In this document: positions 49,070 to 61,779 of the stretch, piece by piece
How positions within the stretch are numbered: the stretch's first letter is position 1
How the letters are laid out: every line of letters starts with the position of its first letter
Origin: Inonotus obliquus
Taxonomy: Eukaryota; Basidiomycota; Agaricomycetes; Hymenochaetales; Hymenochaetaceae
Length of the DNA: 64,000 nucleotides
Direction of reading: 5' to 3'
NCBI GenBank assembly: GCA_032164295.1
Contig: JAJHTX010000004.1
Coordinates: 310,001-374,000, forward strand
Program-made: the position numbers and the translations under genes
Notes under the pieces: generated by a model
Seen by the model: only the letters and a program-made list of their open reading frames with translations
Told to the model about the DNA's origin: nothing
Databases searched by the model: none

Positions 49070-50010
49070 CACAGGTGTATAGTATCGACAAAGCGATTGA
49101 CTTTGACTTTAGGCAGTGCCTTGGTCAGAATGTTAGCAATGTTATTATCAGTTACAACCAGCATTATGCATATAATTTCTTTCATAACCTTCTTGCATAT
49201 CCAGTGCCAGTATATGTTGATATGCTTTGTTTGCACATAGTATACATCCTCCTTGATAACACTAACTGCACTCTAGTTGTCATAGTATAAGATGACTGGA
49301 TAGAGGTTGAGTTTAAGTAACTGTCCTGACACATCTGCAAGCCATATCACTTCCTTCCTAGCATGAGTAAGTGCAATATATTTGGCTTCAGCTGTTGACA
49401 GCATAATGAGTGTATGACACTTGAATGACTATAATATCACAGAGCTATATAACCTGTAGATATAGCCTGAGATCAGCCTGCATCCTTCAGTCAACATACT
49501 ATCTAAGTCTGAGTATCCTTCTAACCTATGACTATTTTCTCTAAGTACCAACCATTTCCCCTTTGTACCTTTTAAGAACTGGAATACTTCCTTTAAAACT
49601 ATCCAATATGCCTCTCCTGTATTCTCTATGTAATATGCGAGTTGTTCTACTATCCAGGTGATGTCTGACCGTGACATATCTGCAGCATATCTGAGAGCTC
49701 CTACAGCAGCCCTATCTGGGCACTTTTTCATTCTATCTCGCTCCTCCTGAGTCCTTAGGCACTAAACCTTGCTAAGTTAAACTAATGTTTTAGTGGGTAC
49801 ATGACAGATGTTAGCATCTTTAAACCTATAGTGTGCAATGATTGTTTCAATGTAGAATTTCTGATAGACAGCAATAGTGTGTGTAGAATAATTGTATTTG
49901 ATTTCTATACTAAGTAGCCAGCTGATTTTTTCACCATCTACATATTTGACCTTTGAACCAATCTTCTCTTTTATAATCTTGATGAAGACTGGGCTACTAG
50001 ATATAAGCAT
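49070..50010 (-). pseudogene. Copia (Ty1-type) reverse transcriptase tail and RNase H remnant
   Basis: Minus-strand degenerate pol. The RT end reads LMLISSSPVFIKIIKEK and EKISWLLSIEIKYN; then comes the RT-RNase H connector PDRAAVGALRYAADMSRSD with FLKGTKGKWL, and RNase H with STAEAKYIALTHARKE, TKHINIYWHW and DNNIANILTKALPK. Stops and frameshifts separate these pieces, so it is dead. The RT is cut at its catalytic core, exactly where the LTR-like repeat copy B (50011-51300) begins. Confidence 0.85.
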
Positions 50011-51300
50011 TAAATGTGTGAGATCGTGGCGGGTACCAAAGGTACCAGTCAAGAGGTGTATGATATAAGGAAATAGAGAGGGTCAAATGAGACAGTACTT
50101 ATCCAGTATGCTTATTGTACTTGTTGTCTATGGATGAGAAAAGTAGAGGAAGTTAAAGGTACAATAGAAAGGGCACTGGACTGGCTAGACGTTGGGGGAA
50201 ATGTGTTCTTATCTGGAATTGAGAGGGTTGGTACTGTAAGAAAATCGTCGATACAGGTCAGTACTGAAACAAAGAGGGTTGGTACATAGAGGAATGTTAT
50301 CAAACAAGAGGGTCAGTGCAGAAACAAAAGGGTGATATGTGGAAAATGTTGTAGAACAAAATGTCGGTACTATAGGAAAAATGTTGATACAGGTCGGTAC
50401 TACAAGAAAACAGCTGGCACAGGATGGTATAGCAAGAAAATAGATAAGATCGACTGGAGGATGAAGGTGTTGACTGGACTGAAAAGCAAACTTGAGCCAT
50501 TATATGAGAGGCTAACTTTAGAGGTTCACTTGAGATGGAACTGGGATGGAACTGGGACAAAACTTGAGACAAGACTAAGACAGAACTGAGAAGGGGTGAG
50601 GAAACCTGAGCCCTCACGCTAGAGGCTAGCTCCTAAGATTATCTGAGGAGCTACTACATACATGATAAAATATTTATACAACTGTACCATAGTTAGCTTA
50701 TAAGTCCAAAAGAAGAAAGTAGAAAGGAAGATCAAAACACAGAAAAGTCCACAGAAAAATATAACAAGGAAAGTGAATATAGTAGTGCCATCAGAGGGAC
50801 AACAAAAAAGGGTTAGGTAGAACAAGACACCAATGAAAACGTAGCATATAGTACCACTGGATGAAAAATCCTCAGAACAAGAGATCTGCATCCCCATCGA
50901 TTGGTATCGATGTGTTTTAGGTAATACTGAACCTTAAAACCTTAATGGATACTAACCCTAAGCTTCTCCAAAGAACCGGCACACATAGTCCAACCATTAG
51001 AAATGAATACCGGAGAGAGAGATGTCTGGTCCATGTTATGAGAGCATATCAAATTGTCAAAATATCTTAGTACTGAGTTTCTTTCTTGGCACTCAGTACC
51101 AGTACTCTCAGTGTTCAATATCTTGAGAAATAGGACAGACAGTTTCTCTAAGTATACTAGTAGCTACTGGAAGGTGTAGATGGGACTGTACTATAGCATA
51201 AGATAAGTGTAGAATGGGATACCAGGCTCGATACTGAGTGCAGCTGCATGTAGCTCTCTTCAGTGCTTGGTCTTTACTATCCTCTCCTTAAGAAAGTAGA
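50011..51300 (-). repeat. Dispersed LTR-like repeat, copy B
   Basis: Minus-strand copy of the repeat at 6230-7421, with the same order of landmarks: CTCACACATTTA end, GGTACC-rich part, pyrimidine-rich leader, TATAAATATTTT-type box near 50670, and the far part with CGGTACTGTCCC-like sequence up to about 51300. It interrupts the Copia RT core at 50011. Confidence 0.65.
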
Positions 51301-51584
51301 CCCTGTGCTATCTTTAGAGGCTTCAACCAGTGCAAGTTATTTGCACCTAATCCTCCACTCTCCTAACTTCTCTCCTGATTCGGGGCATACGATGCAGTGC
51401 TAACTAACAGGTATAGCGACTGTAAGTCATGCAGCTTATCAGAGTGTGTCTCATATGGGAACTTAAACTCTAGCAACAAGTATAGTGTGCAGTTGTAAAT
51501 ATAGAGTGCATATATCATCATCACTTCTCTCTCTCTTACCACTACCTTCCTAATACGGAAGACTCACAAACTATATAAACACAA

Positions 51585-53934
51585 ATGAACATAAAACCCA
51601 CCACTGCAAGACAGAACTCTGATTGCACGAAACGCACTAAGGTTGTTGTTGTCAAATCTGAAGGGATGGACTTGGAGGATACGCAGGATACGACAGACCA
51701 AGGTGCATCGCAAATCATGTCCGAGCCATGCCCCCCATCCCCCCACACCTCAACGTGCCCAGAATCTAATCGTTCCTCCTAATGGAGCGAACATGTCTTC
51801 AGAATGCGATTTCCCAGCCCCCTAGTGATAGATACTCCTGCTCTCCGGTGAGGTCAGAAAAGACCTTTGTCTGAGATACTCTCGCCCCATCGACCCACTA
51901 CCAGGGGCCTGGACAATGTCCACAAATGCAGAGCTGTAATGCTTCTTTTGTGTTTCGGTCCAGCACTGGAAGCTATAAAAGATAAGGTGGAGCTCCAGCT
52001 CAGAAGAGGAGGCTATTGCAGCGATGAAGAGACTCATTGGATCTACACTCGCTTCAGCGATAAACATGATCCATAAGTTGACAAAGCTAGGGAGAGGAGA
52101 CATAATAACCCAGGCGGTCCTAGCACATACTAAAGCCGGCTACAATTCTGAAGAGGGCGGAGACTTCCTACCACTTGCACAATTGATGAACCAGGGCCAA
52201 CAAAGCCTGCAGACAGGAGCTAACGCTCCTGTTGAGGCGGCCCTGGCACGCCTGTCAGCAGAAATTCAGACCCTCAATAATAAGTTCATAGGCCTTCAAC
52301 AACAACAGCAAACCCGCCCAACTCAGAACACCAGGCTGCTTCCAAGAACTTACAATATAGGGATAACACCACCATAAGCACCAACAGTGGTGGCGACAAC
52401 GGGGATGACGTACACCCAAGCTGCCAGCACAGCCACAACCACATTATCTACCAACCACCCAACCAATCTACCCCCATTCCCGGAACCAAATGCACCCAAA
52501 CACAGAAAACTCCCCCCAATCACTACTAAGGCAAAGGACCTCACTTTGGTAATCACTTACAACCCCCCAGTTCTGGCCAACAATCGCCCAACCGACTACC
52601 TACTCAGCAAAGCTGCCAGAGACGTCATTCAGTCCCTGCTGACAGCTAATAAGCTTCGTGTTCTAGCTGCCAGATGGAACCCCAAGGGACATGTTATCAT
52701 TACCTTTGCAGCAAGCAATGGCATCACCGAACAAATTGACCTCCAGGCACAGGCCATTGCAAGCTGGCTGGTCAACACCACTTCTGAAGTTGAGGCGAGC
52801 AGGGTTGTACTGCACGCCACACTCAACATATCCATGGTACCTGTGTGCTTCAATGCACAGGACCAAGCTTTCACTCAGGACGAGGTCCTGGCGGAGCTGA
52901 GAACTAACCCTATCCTCCAACACGTTAAACTAGCAATGACTCTCTACTACACTGCCAGACCAGAATGGCTGGTGGAGCAAGGTGAGCGTGTCCTGCTTAT
53001 GTGCCTCATCTCCATTACGTTCGACGATCCCAAAGGGGACGTTCATGAGCGACTTATGAATAAGCTGCTTGTCTATCTCTTCAGGAGGAGGCTGAGGCTG
53101 TTATACAGACACCCTCGCCCCCCCTTCACACAATGCACTAAGTGCCAAGCGCTGGGACACACAGCTAAAGTGTAAGAACACTTTCCTTTTTCATCTCTTC
53201 TTGTTTTTCATATTCCATTATATTACTAATTTTCTTTCATTACTAATACCTTATGACTCCCTCTGTCCCATCCTGATATATTACTAATACTACATTACTA
53301 ATTCCACCCCAACCCTGACGATACTTACTCACCCTTACTCATTCTTGCTGACTTGTCGGGCCCCGTTGTTTGTTTGGTTATATTGTTATGCTGCTGTACA
53401 GCACCTTCTTAGAGTAATACCTTCCCACAATCCAGATGTATATAAGTAGATAGATCTTGTCTCATCTTCCCCACTCGACTCTTCTACTTACCACCACAAC
53501 GTCTTAGGTATTCCTCTCTTGTACTTACTTAGTCTATTCAATCTACTTACCACCACGATGTCTTAGTTATATACTGTTCCTAGACACGTGCATTACTCAA
53601 GGTTCTCCACCTTAGACGTACATCGCTGACGACTGTGTACTCCCCCTCAAGACAGTGTAGAGATTGTCTTGGTTTAACCAGACGATCTTTATGAATACAG
53701 GCCTCGAGTGTGCACTGCCACCACGTCCATCCTAACATAAAGGCTGCAAACAAAACCCCTATGTGCGCACTGCAACCTGAATCACAGGACAGAGGACCAC
53801 CGCGCTAAGTGCAAACTCTGCACGAGTGAAGGCATACCAGCCAGCACAGACTGCCCCCACCCTAGACTCTGCCATAACTGCTTGGGGCGCCACTCAGCTA
53901 CAGACCCAACATGCCCCAGATGCAAAAAGTACTA
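51585..53934 (+). pseudogene. LINE ORF1 (gag-like, zinc knuckles), broken
   Basis: Frameshifted gag-like protein. The best preserved part is 52387-53175 (MVATTGMTYTQAAS to CTKCQALGHTAKV), which begins a CCHC knuckle. After the solo LTR the knuckle region resumes at 53743 with CAHCNLNHRTEDHRAKC, CPHPRLCHNCLGRHSA and CPRCKK before a stop at 53932. A single-base shift separates the two halves even after removing the LTR. ORF1 proteins of this type bind the element's RNA. Confidence 0.78.
53171..53737 (+). mobile_element. 567-bp solo LTR with TAAAG target duplication
   Basis: Starts TGTAAGAACA and ends CATCCTAACA (TG...CA). TAAAG flanks both sides exactly (53166-53170 and 53738-53742), a 5-bp duplication typical of LTR retrotransposons. 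TATATAAG near 53450 is a likely TATA box. A pair of similar segments (TACTTACCACCAC[AG]A[CT]G at about 53484 and 53543) lies in the second half. Its insertion cut LINE ORF1 in the zinc-knuckle region. Confidence 0.9.
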
Positions 53935-54114
53935 ACCCACCACGCCTATCATCATCACCTCCTCAGCTAGCGAACCTGGCTCCGAAATCAAAATGACCGA
54001 AGAAGAGTTGTAATGGTGTGGATCTACCAATGGAATGTAGGGCGGCACAGAGCCGCTATGGAGCAACTCATTGCTAACTTCGACAAAATCACAATAAATC
54101 ATAGACCCCTACTA

Positions 54115-57100
54115 CAGTCATTCATGCGTCCTTTAAACACCTATTCGATTTTTATTTCTAGTGCTCACCAAACTCAACTTTTCTAAGAACTAAAAACATA
54201 TACATGAAGACCATTACAAAGGCTATAGTCTGGTGTTTTTTTGTGCTGAAAAATTAGAAGAAAAAAATAATATAGAGGTGGGAAGAAATGAGACACTTGT
54301 CATGCAAAACCAACTCCTTTGAACAAGTGTGACATTGTGTCATGCTGACATGCGGTGAGTCTTCTCGTGCCCCTATTCCTTCTGTTGTCGTCATCTCCAT
54401 CTCCTCTCATCCTCCACACACCATTCACCACCCATCCGGCCACCTCCTACACCCAAACCAACCTCAAATGCACCTGAAAGCTATGTACTGCAATCACAGA
54501 CTATCCGATGAGCCCGATCCGCTCATTACACCCTGCTCAGCAAATATCATCGCTATATGTACGCGACTCTTATGCTAGACCTGTCGTTTTGCATCACCTG
54601 TGAAGGCTTATTATCAGTTTGCTTCTTCCGTACATGCCTGTCTTATTCGGAGCCTGTATCCGTGTCTGATTCTACATCATTCTCCACGCCAACAATGCTC
54701 TGCTGCACTTGCTTCTTTGTTGGTCTCGTTGGTTTGGTATCCCAATGCTTCCTTGGCAGTCCCTCCTCTATCCAACGAGAACATTTGGCCTCCCATTTCT
54801 GCATCTCATTGGCATGGTGAGCCTTGATTCTCTTCCATTCTGTTTCAATTGTGTCCCTAATCTCTTTCTGATATTTAGCATCAGTCTTTCGCTCCTCTCT
54901 CTCGCCAGCTTCTTTCTCCCTTGTGTCCTTGTGTTTTTTGAGTTGTTCCACACAGTCCGGCGTTGTCTAAACTCGAGGAAGCCCATCATCAAAAGTTGTA
55001 CATTATCTGTTGACTTTGCATTCTCCTTCTCGTTTAGTGAAGCTTGTAGTTTTGTGTTATGAAGAGCAGCAAGCACTAATTGTGCTTGTGCTGCTTTGGC
55101 AATGCTTTTGTTGACCACAGAAGATAACTGTACCCTTCTCAAACTCTTGGTGAGCTCAGTGACATCATCTTCCAACTTCACTGATGACTGTAGACGATTT
55201 AGACATTTTTGGATGCCATTCCAGTCAGGTTCGGTGTTTGTAGGTGCCTTCTCGATTATTAGAGGTGGAAGCAAATGCATAGACGTGATCTTTTCCTTTG
55301 AAACAAGGAAGCTAGCTGCCTTTGACATTGACAGGGATGCATACATTGATCGCACTCGTTTTGTAGGTGTAAACTGCGACGGATCCATAGTGTGATCAAA
55401 AACTGCAGTAGTGTTTTGCTCGTACTCGTTGGTTATTCCTTTAGCCATTTCCGGCTCACAGAGTAGTATGGGATCAATAGGAACCTCAGCATTTGAGGTT
55501 ATGGTAGCTGTAGTAATTGCACAGTGCAGATTTGCTAAAGATTAAGCATAGGTACATGGAAGGAGATAATACACATACCTGCTGACGGTTGGTGAGTTGA
55601 TTTATCTATATCAAATCTCGTAGGAGGTTGCTCATGAATGACAGCCATTACTCGACAAACAGGACTTGCTAACGGTAAGGGAAACTGCATCATAGTAGAG
55701 GATACCTCGCTTGGCTTCATTTGATCAGCGGAAATTGCATTCAGATTAAAGGGATAGATGCCTGTAACTCAAAATGCCGACTGGACTGTGTTGGAATCAA
55801 AGGCGAGTAGAAAAGCATGTCCAAAAAGTTGTAAAAAATCCTGTTTTCCTACAGTGCAAGATACCCGACTCTCAGAATCTCTAATAAGTGTCTGTCAGAT
55901 CCGCTTCAACTTCGCAAAGCATACAACGTCAAGTCCCTGCAGAGTGTGTGTATAGTGAGGTGGGTATCCTAATATATCAATGTTGCATTTGATTGCTTCG
56001 TAAAGTAGCTCTAGTGAATAATGCGAGCTGTGATTGTTGACAAGAAGAACTCGAGTGCATCCATTTGCCTTCTGTCTTGTAACTGGCTCGAAGTGATCTC
56101 TAAACCATAGGAGTGCTATTTCTGTATTCGTCCAACTGTTTGTCGACTTGGTGAACCTGTAAAGTGCGTGATCAGATAGAAATCAAATCAAAGGTCTATG
56201 ACCTTACTTTATATTTGCTATATTATTCTCTGTCCACTTTGATATGATATACTTCACCTTGAAGATAACAAGCGGCTCGATATAGCTCCCATCTGTGCAA
56301 ATAGTAACAATAGCAGTTACATTCTCGCGATTTCCACCTCCTCATCTATGCTGGTTCTTCTTTCCAACACATCCGATACACTGTAATGATGTGTCATTTG
56401 TAGGTGGAAAGCCACTTTCATCTATTCCGTAGATTAGTTCTGGAAGTACATTTTTATCCACTATCTCACTTTTGACAAGACTAAACCACTTCTCAACAGC
56501 AGCAGAGTTTAGTAAGTTGGCTCGCTGTACATCGAGATGCTTGCTCCAGTATATCTTTAACTCGGAGTAGTGCCGTTCGAGGTATCGAGAAACAAAATGA
56601 CAACCAACTGGTTTAAACCCAGTGCCATGACGTGTCTCGAGTAATGTGTTGGCTGCTTGTCTAATGTCCTCTTGTGTAAATGGTATGCCTCGATCCGATG
56701 ATATTTGGATAAGCATGGTAAGCTGCTTCTTGTCCTGCTCCCAAAGTAAATGCTTTGTAGCATTGAACTCTCCTATTGATCGTTTTCCAGCTGCTCGATT
56801 GCGTAAAGTCCTAACTGTTACCCCCTCATACATGCTAGCAACTTGACGTAGGCTGAGACGTTCTCTGGTTGGTTGTTGCTGTGCGACACAATATGCTTCA
56901 ACTGCTTGTAAGATATTTCGCTCAAGAACTGCTCGTTTTTTCCTCTTTTGCTTTGTTTTAGAATCAGCATGGCAGACTATAGGGGCAATTGAGAGTGTAG
57001 AGGCAGCAATGTAGTGATGAAGGGCAGAGGGGAATTGTTTGAAATTTAGCAAGCATCGACTGTACTTGTTAGTGTTTGAGGTGAAGGTGCTGATTGATTA

Positions 57101-57497
57101 TGTAATAATGTCGATCACTCTGTTTGTCACGCTTTCTGAGATCTTCAACTGTTTATGTGATAAAATAACAACCACTGCTCCAATCCTCATGAAACTTTCA
57201 CAGTACATTGCTCAGACCATGTGCAAACTGTATGCAAAATTATATAATGAGCTAATTGGAAAGAAATGATGCAGGAAAATTTGGTTTGGGGGTAACTGTC
57301 AGAATACACTCAATTTTCGAGGTAGTTTGCTATTATTAAAAGAACCACTGGAGCAATTTCTCTCTAAATTTTACAGTACATGCATACATACCCTATCGAC
57401 CTATGTACCAAGTTTCAAAGTGCTAAAGCAAGAATCGAGCAAGATATGGCAGGTGTTCAAAGGAAGGGGGTATGTTTAAAGGACACGTGAATGACTG
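54115..57497 (-). mobile_element. Fot1/pogo-type DNA transposon, 3.38 kb
   Basis: Terminal inverted repeats CAGTCATTCATGCGTCCTTT (left) and CAGTCATTCACGTGTCCTTT (right, reverse complement), each flanked by TA (54113-54114 and 57498-57499). TA duplications and CAGT termini are the hallmark of the Tc1/mariner superfamily, and the transposase inside is of the pogo/Fot1 branch. It is inserted in the LINE endonuclease, so it is younger than the LINE. Confidence 0.92.
54640..57052 (-). pseudogene. Fot1/pogo transposase, inactivated
   Basis: Minus strand. N-terminal DNA-binding part: ILQAVEAYCV, LSLRQVASMYEGVTVRTLRNRAAG (psq-like helix-turn-helix), then a CENP-B-type segment GIPFTQEDIRQAANTLLE. DDE core: first Asp in YGIDESGFPP (56420-56422), then VTAIVTICTDGSYIEPLVIFK; the second acid is replaced (VNNHSSHYS where family members have VDGHSSH; codon 56036-56038 is Asn); third Asp in LQGLDVVCF (55928-55930). 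An in-frame TGA lies at 56342-56344 and another stop follows at about 55903. The C-terminal part QMKPSEVSS and a long charged tail continue to 54643. A short intron is likely between KYI...NIK and FTKSTNSW (about 56160-56212). Confidence 0.88.
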
Positions 57498-58450
57498 TAA
57501 TACTAATCCAAGAACTGCCATGGTACCAAATCAGCATTATCCCATCCCTAACAGACAAGGAGGGAGAGGAGGTCAACGGCCTCCCCAACCTCCCAGGCTA
57601 CACTGCCTATTTACCTCCGAGTGCTCCAAAGGACCGCTCAAGGGTAGTCACTCTCGTATCCAAACTCCTCCCTTTGTTAGGATGGACAATAGTGGGACCT
57701 CTCTCACATGGCACTAACGTGCTAACCATCCAAATACAGGGCACTAAAATCTGCAACTTCTACGGTTGCCACCCTCCAGACTCTAGATGCAGGGACAACC
57801 ACCTTGAGGTGTACCCTGGAAAAAACTTTCTCTATAGCCTCCCTTTCAGCCTAGCCTCTCAGACCATCTTTGCGGGAGACTTCAACTGCACTTGATCAAA
57901 TTGGACCTCCTTGTCGGTCCGGCTGTACCAGGACTGACAAAGCAAGAAACTGGACAACTTCTTCCAAGAAAACGCTCTCCAACCCACCTACAACTCAGAC
58001 ACCCCAATGCGCAGAGAGGTGAACAGCCTCATCGATATGATATGGGTGCCGACAACAATGGACACCATGTAGATCTGCAACTCCTATGTAGTGGAATACA
58101 CCAGACTCTCCGACCACGCCCTACTTAAATGGTCCCTCCAACTGGACCTCCCTGACATGCCAGAATTCAGGCCACCACTAGATGAGTTAAAGAAGAAGAA
58201 TTGACTCGACATAGTAATACCAGCTACAGTGAGACTCCTAGCGTGACCTGCAGAGGACGCAGGGGAACTGGACTCCAGAGTTGAAAGACTCACAAAGATG
58301 ATGTGGGAAGTGGCCCTACAGCTGCATCTTGTAAAACCTACAAAACTCAAAATGGTAGAATGGTGGAATAATCATTGCCGCTAGGCCCTAAACAATCTGC
58401 AAGAGTGCCCCTCTTCCGAATAAAACGCGAAGGCTGCTGGCCTGAGCGCC

Positions 58451-60031
58451 TTGATTTGGAAGGCAAAAAGAGAGTTCTACATCTCTAATGCTAACCAGTA
58501 CAACGTATGGAACTGGGCGAAGGTAGGCAGGGGCATTCACCCCATGCCAATACCGTCGCTCAGAACAGGGGACGGCTTCACACAAACGGACATGGAGAAA
58601 GGTGAACTGTTCCACCAGACCTACTTCCCACCCATGCAAGTGGACCCTCCATCTCCAGCCAACACCCGCAATGACACCAGCAAGCGGAGGTCACACCCCT
58701 TCACTAGGAAGGAGATGATGGACGCGATTCATCATACGTTCAACCTCTCTGCTCCTGGCCTCTCAGAAATAGGCTACCGCCCACTCAAGTGGTTACTGGA
58801 GGAACTACCTGACAAGTTTCTCTCACTATTCAACAACTATCTACATCTAGGGCACCACCCGAAAACATGGCGGGCGGCAAAGGTGGTGATAATTTGCAAA
58901 CCCAACAAGAAGGACCCTTTTGCACCAAGGTCCTACAGACCAATCACATTGGAAAAGACGCTTGGTAAAATCATGGAGAAGATGATAGCTAACTGTCTGC
59001 AATTCCTAGCAAACACAGATAAGTGGCTGCCGCTGAATCAATTTGGCAGCCATCAGGGCCACACCATCCACAACGCGGCCCTCTCACTGACTAACTTAGT
59101 GGAGACGGCATGGAGGAGGAACCTGAAATGCTCGGTCCTAGCGGTCGACATACAAGGTTTATTTGACAAGGTTGAACCTATCAAGCTGAGGGAAATTCTG
59201 GACTCTCTAGACTGCCTGACAGACACGAACACATGGATCTACTCCTTTATGACGAAGAGGGAAGTAGCCCTGTCTTTCGATAGCATTACCCTTGACCCCC
59301 AGCCCAAACCCGATGTAGGAACACCACAAGGCTCTCCCATCTCCCCTATCCTAGCCACCATCTATGCCAGGTAAGCTTTAGAAGCTGCGTGACAAGTCAC
59401 ACAGACTGAAATCATAGCATATGTGGACGACCACCTACTAGTAACCTGGTCTAGTGACTACACCAAAAACTGCCGCGTTCTGGCAAAGGCATGCAAACTC
59501 CTAAGAGACAGACTCTGCAGCCACAATATGAACATTGAGGTGGAGAAGTCAGATGTCATTTACTTTTGATGGTAATGGAACGTCACTCCAGACGGGGCCG
59601 ACTTAGTCGTCACACTGGAGGATGCAATGGTCAAACCCCACTACCCCATGCGATAGCTCGGCATCTGATTCGACCTGCACCTTAACTTCAGAGAATACGC
59701 AGAAAGAATAAAAGCAAAAGCTTTCTCCACTTTAGCTGCCATGTACCTCATTGCCAACACCCAGAGGGGTATGTCTCCTGAACTACTCTGCAGGCTGTAC
59801 ATCGCCTGCCTACAATCCATTCTCACTTGGGGATTGATGGTCTGGTACCACGGCAGTCGTCAGAAGACGATCGTCGACTCCCTCCAGAAAGTACAAGACA
59901 GCGCCACGAGGTGGATCCTTGGGGTCTACCGTGGTGCAAATAGTATAACTACAAATTTTCTTATTTCTCTCCCCCCTCTTAAATTTTCTCTAGAACTTTT
60001 GAAAACTAAAGCTGCTCTCAGATACTACTGA
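58451..60031 (+). pseudogene. LINE ORF2 reverse transcriptase, broken
   Basis: The frame from 58451 shows RT motifs: FNLSAPGLSEIGYRPLKWL, FLSLFNNYLHLGHHPKTWR, FAPRSYRPITLEKTLGKIMEKM, CSVLAVDIQGLFDKVEP (first catalytic Asp) and GTPQGSPISPILATIYA. A TAA at 59372-59374 and a TGA soon after stop it just before the catalytic YVDDHLLVTW (59420-59449), which lies in the same frame. The thumb continues as KAFSTLAAMYLIANTQRG and WILGVYRGANS. Confidence 0.9.
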
Positions 60032-60204
60032 ACACTACACAATCATGAGCTAAGGCCACTTTCCTCTCTTTATAAAAAAAACATATAGGTAATTGAAATA
60101 GTGTAATTTCCTTTTCTTTTAGAGACCGAGTGCCAAATGCCCAACCAGTTCCTGTATACATACATGCCCCCTAGGAAGAACCCCTGGCCTTCACTGAAGG
60201 ACAA

Positions 60205-60801
60205 GTGCACTTTCACATACCACCCACACCAACAGATTCAGATGCACACCAGGAGTACATACAGGCGGCGCTGGATCTGTCCGGTGACACCAGCTGTCTG
60301 TTAGTCTTTACAGACGGCTCAGTGAAAATATCACAGACACACCACAAAGCAGGCGCCTTCTCAGTTATCCTTTACAGTGGCAACACCATCGCCTCAAGGA
60401 AGATGGCAGCAGCCTCCCTAACTACTACCACAGACTGCGAGATCATGGCGCTAGCAACCGCGCCCACCTGGACAGCACACCATCTCCCAACTTCAGACAT
60501 GCCTCTGAGAGAAATTCACTTCCTCTCTGACTCACTACCAGCCCTCAACCTTCTCAAGACATGGCAAAGTGTGCCAGACGTGCACTACCTACAGGAATGG
60601 AAGAAGGAAACTCAGACTCTGCTCAACACCTTGCCAACGGTGCATATCCACTTCTACTGGTGCCTGGGACATGCGGGCATCAGCGGCAGTGAGTTGGCAG
60701 ACAGGTTAGCCAAGGAAGCGGCAAACCTCCCACCAACGAGCAAACTCCCATTCATTGCCGCCCTACTGGAGAAGGCAGTTGACAAACTTCTAACCTCCTA
60801 G
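60205..60801 (+). pseudogene. LINE ORF2 RNase H domain
   Basis: An open stretch of 198 codons with RNase H motifs LVFTDGSVK (first Asp at 60313-60315), TTDCEIMALA (Glu), HFLSDSLPAL (Asp) and WCLGHAGISGSELADRLAKEA. It is the best preserved domain of the LINE but is separated from the RT by stops. Confidence 0.88.
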
Positions 60802-60836
60802 AACGGCAAAATCAGTCACTCCACAGACAACAGACC

Positions 60837-61389
60837 TTAGTACCTCGGCATTAATGGCCCAGCTTCGAGAAAACCCAGAAAACTACTGAAGCTCGTCCGA
60901 CAGCGAAAGGACATCACATGCATCGCCCGAGTACTGTGCAACACAGGCCCATTTGGTAGCTTCTTCAAGTGACTCCCTAGGGAGTACCGTCTACAACGTG
61001 GCGTCACTATCCACTGTTGCTGGCACAACCACCCCCCATGGCCAGTACAATCCCCAGCTCACATTCTCGGTGGCTATAAGGTCCTGGCTAGAATGCTAAA
61101 TTGGCTGGCTACCACGCGCCCACCTGCACACTACACTGAATGGGCCGAGGATAGAAACCTCGGACCCCTTGCGGACTGGCTAAAGGAAACTACACCTTTC
61201 TTCATCAGGGATCGAGCATCCACCAAGGCTGTAGCCTTGGCATATGCGCGAATGGAAGAAGAAGGTCTGGACACTCGTGACGATCATATCAACCTGAGGA
61301 TCGCACGCAACTACGCACAAGAGAAACTGAGACCAGAGGTGGAGACACCTCTGGAATGGGCAAGGCAACTCACAAGGTCAGATTCTTAA
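60837..61389 (+). pseudogene. LINE ORF2 C-terminal region
   Basis: Continues the RNase H side with KLLKLVRQRKDITCIARVLC, GPFGSFFK, then a TGA, then EYRLQRGVTIHCCWH. An open 98-codon segment (61093-61389) ends LEWARQLTRSDS. Sequence of this sort follows RNase H in related fungal LINEs. Confidence 0.65.
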
Positions 61390-61779
61390 TTGTTTATGAC
61401 TCGATTATGTTCCTCTCCCCCCATTAATACCACCCCCTTCTACACACCTATCTTACCTGTTTTCTTCCTCCCCTTATTTTCTTCTAAGTTGTATGTTTAT
61501 ATAATTATGACCGGCCCTAAACAAACGTGACCAAAATGGGCATTTTTTGTACATATCTTTATTAGGCTTACCTAAGCCTATAGTACATATAAATTTCTAA
61601 ATATGTTTCTATTACCCCTTTTAATTCCTCTACCTCCCCAGTGTCGCGCTCTTTAGTCCTTTCTTTAGAGCACCATACTACTACCTTTTTCTCTGCTTTT
61701 CTTACTTCACCACTCTTAGAGTTCCCACCACCACGTAGATTGTCTGCTGCACACTTGTAACTAGAATTACTGACATACA

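Larger units (their letters stand above)
54010..58200 (+). pseudogene. LINE ORF2 endonuclease domain, split by the Fot1/pogo element
   Basis: The start is MVWIYQWNVGRHRAAMEQL at 54010-54090. The domain resumes after the DNA transposon at 57498 with VILIQELPWY and continues with NFYGCHPPDSRCRDN and IFAGDFNCT (apurinic endonuclease-like motifs QE and GDFN). Stops follow at 57894 and later, with frame changes up to about 58200. Confidence 0.75.
51560..61500 (+). mobile_element. Degenerate Tad-like non-LTR retrotransposon (LINE), with nested insertions
   Basis: A plus-strand LINE with a gag-like ORF1 and an ORF2 of endonuclease, reverse transcriptase and RNase H, followed by a C-terminal region ending near 61389. 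ORF1 with zinc knuckles plus RNase H in ORF2 fits the fungal Tad/I-like group. It is split by a solo LTR (53171-53737) in ORF1 and a Fot1/pogo element (54115-57497) in ORF2. Many stops and frameshifts are present, so it is inactive. The 5' end is approximate; the 3' UTR ends somewhere in 61390-61560. Confidence 0.85.

Noticed and set aside
60032..60200. Possible extra insertion between LINE RT and RNase H
   Set aside because: The AT-rich segment follows thumb sequence without terminal repeats or a duplication; ordinary decay explains it.
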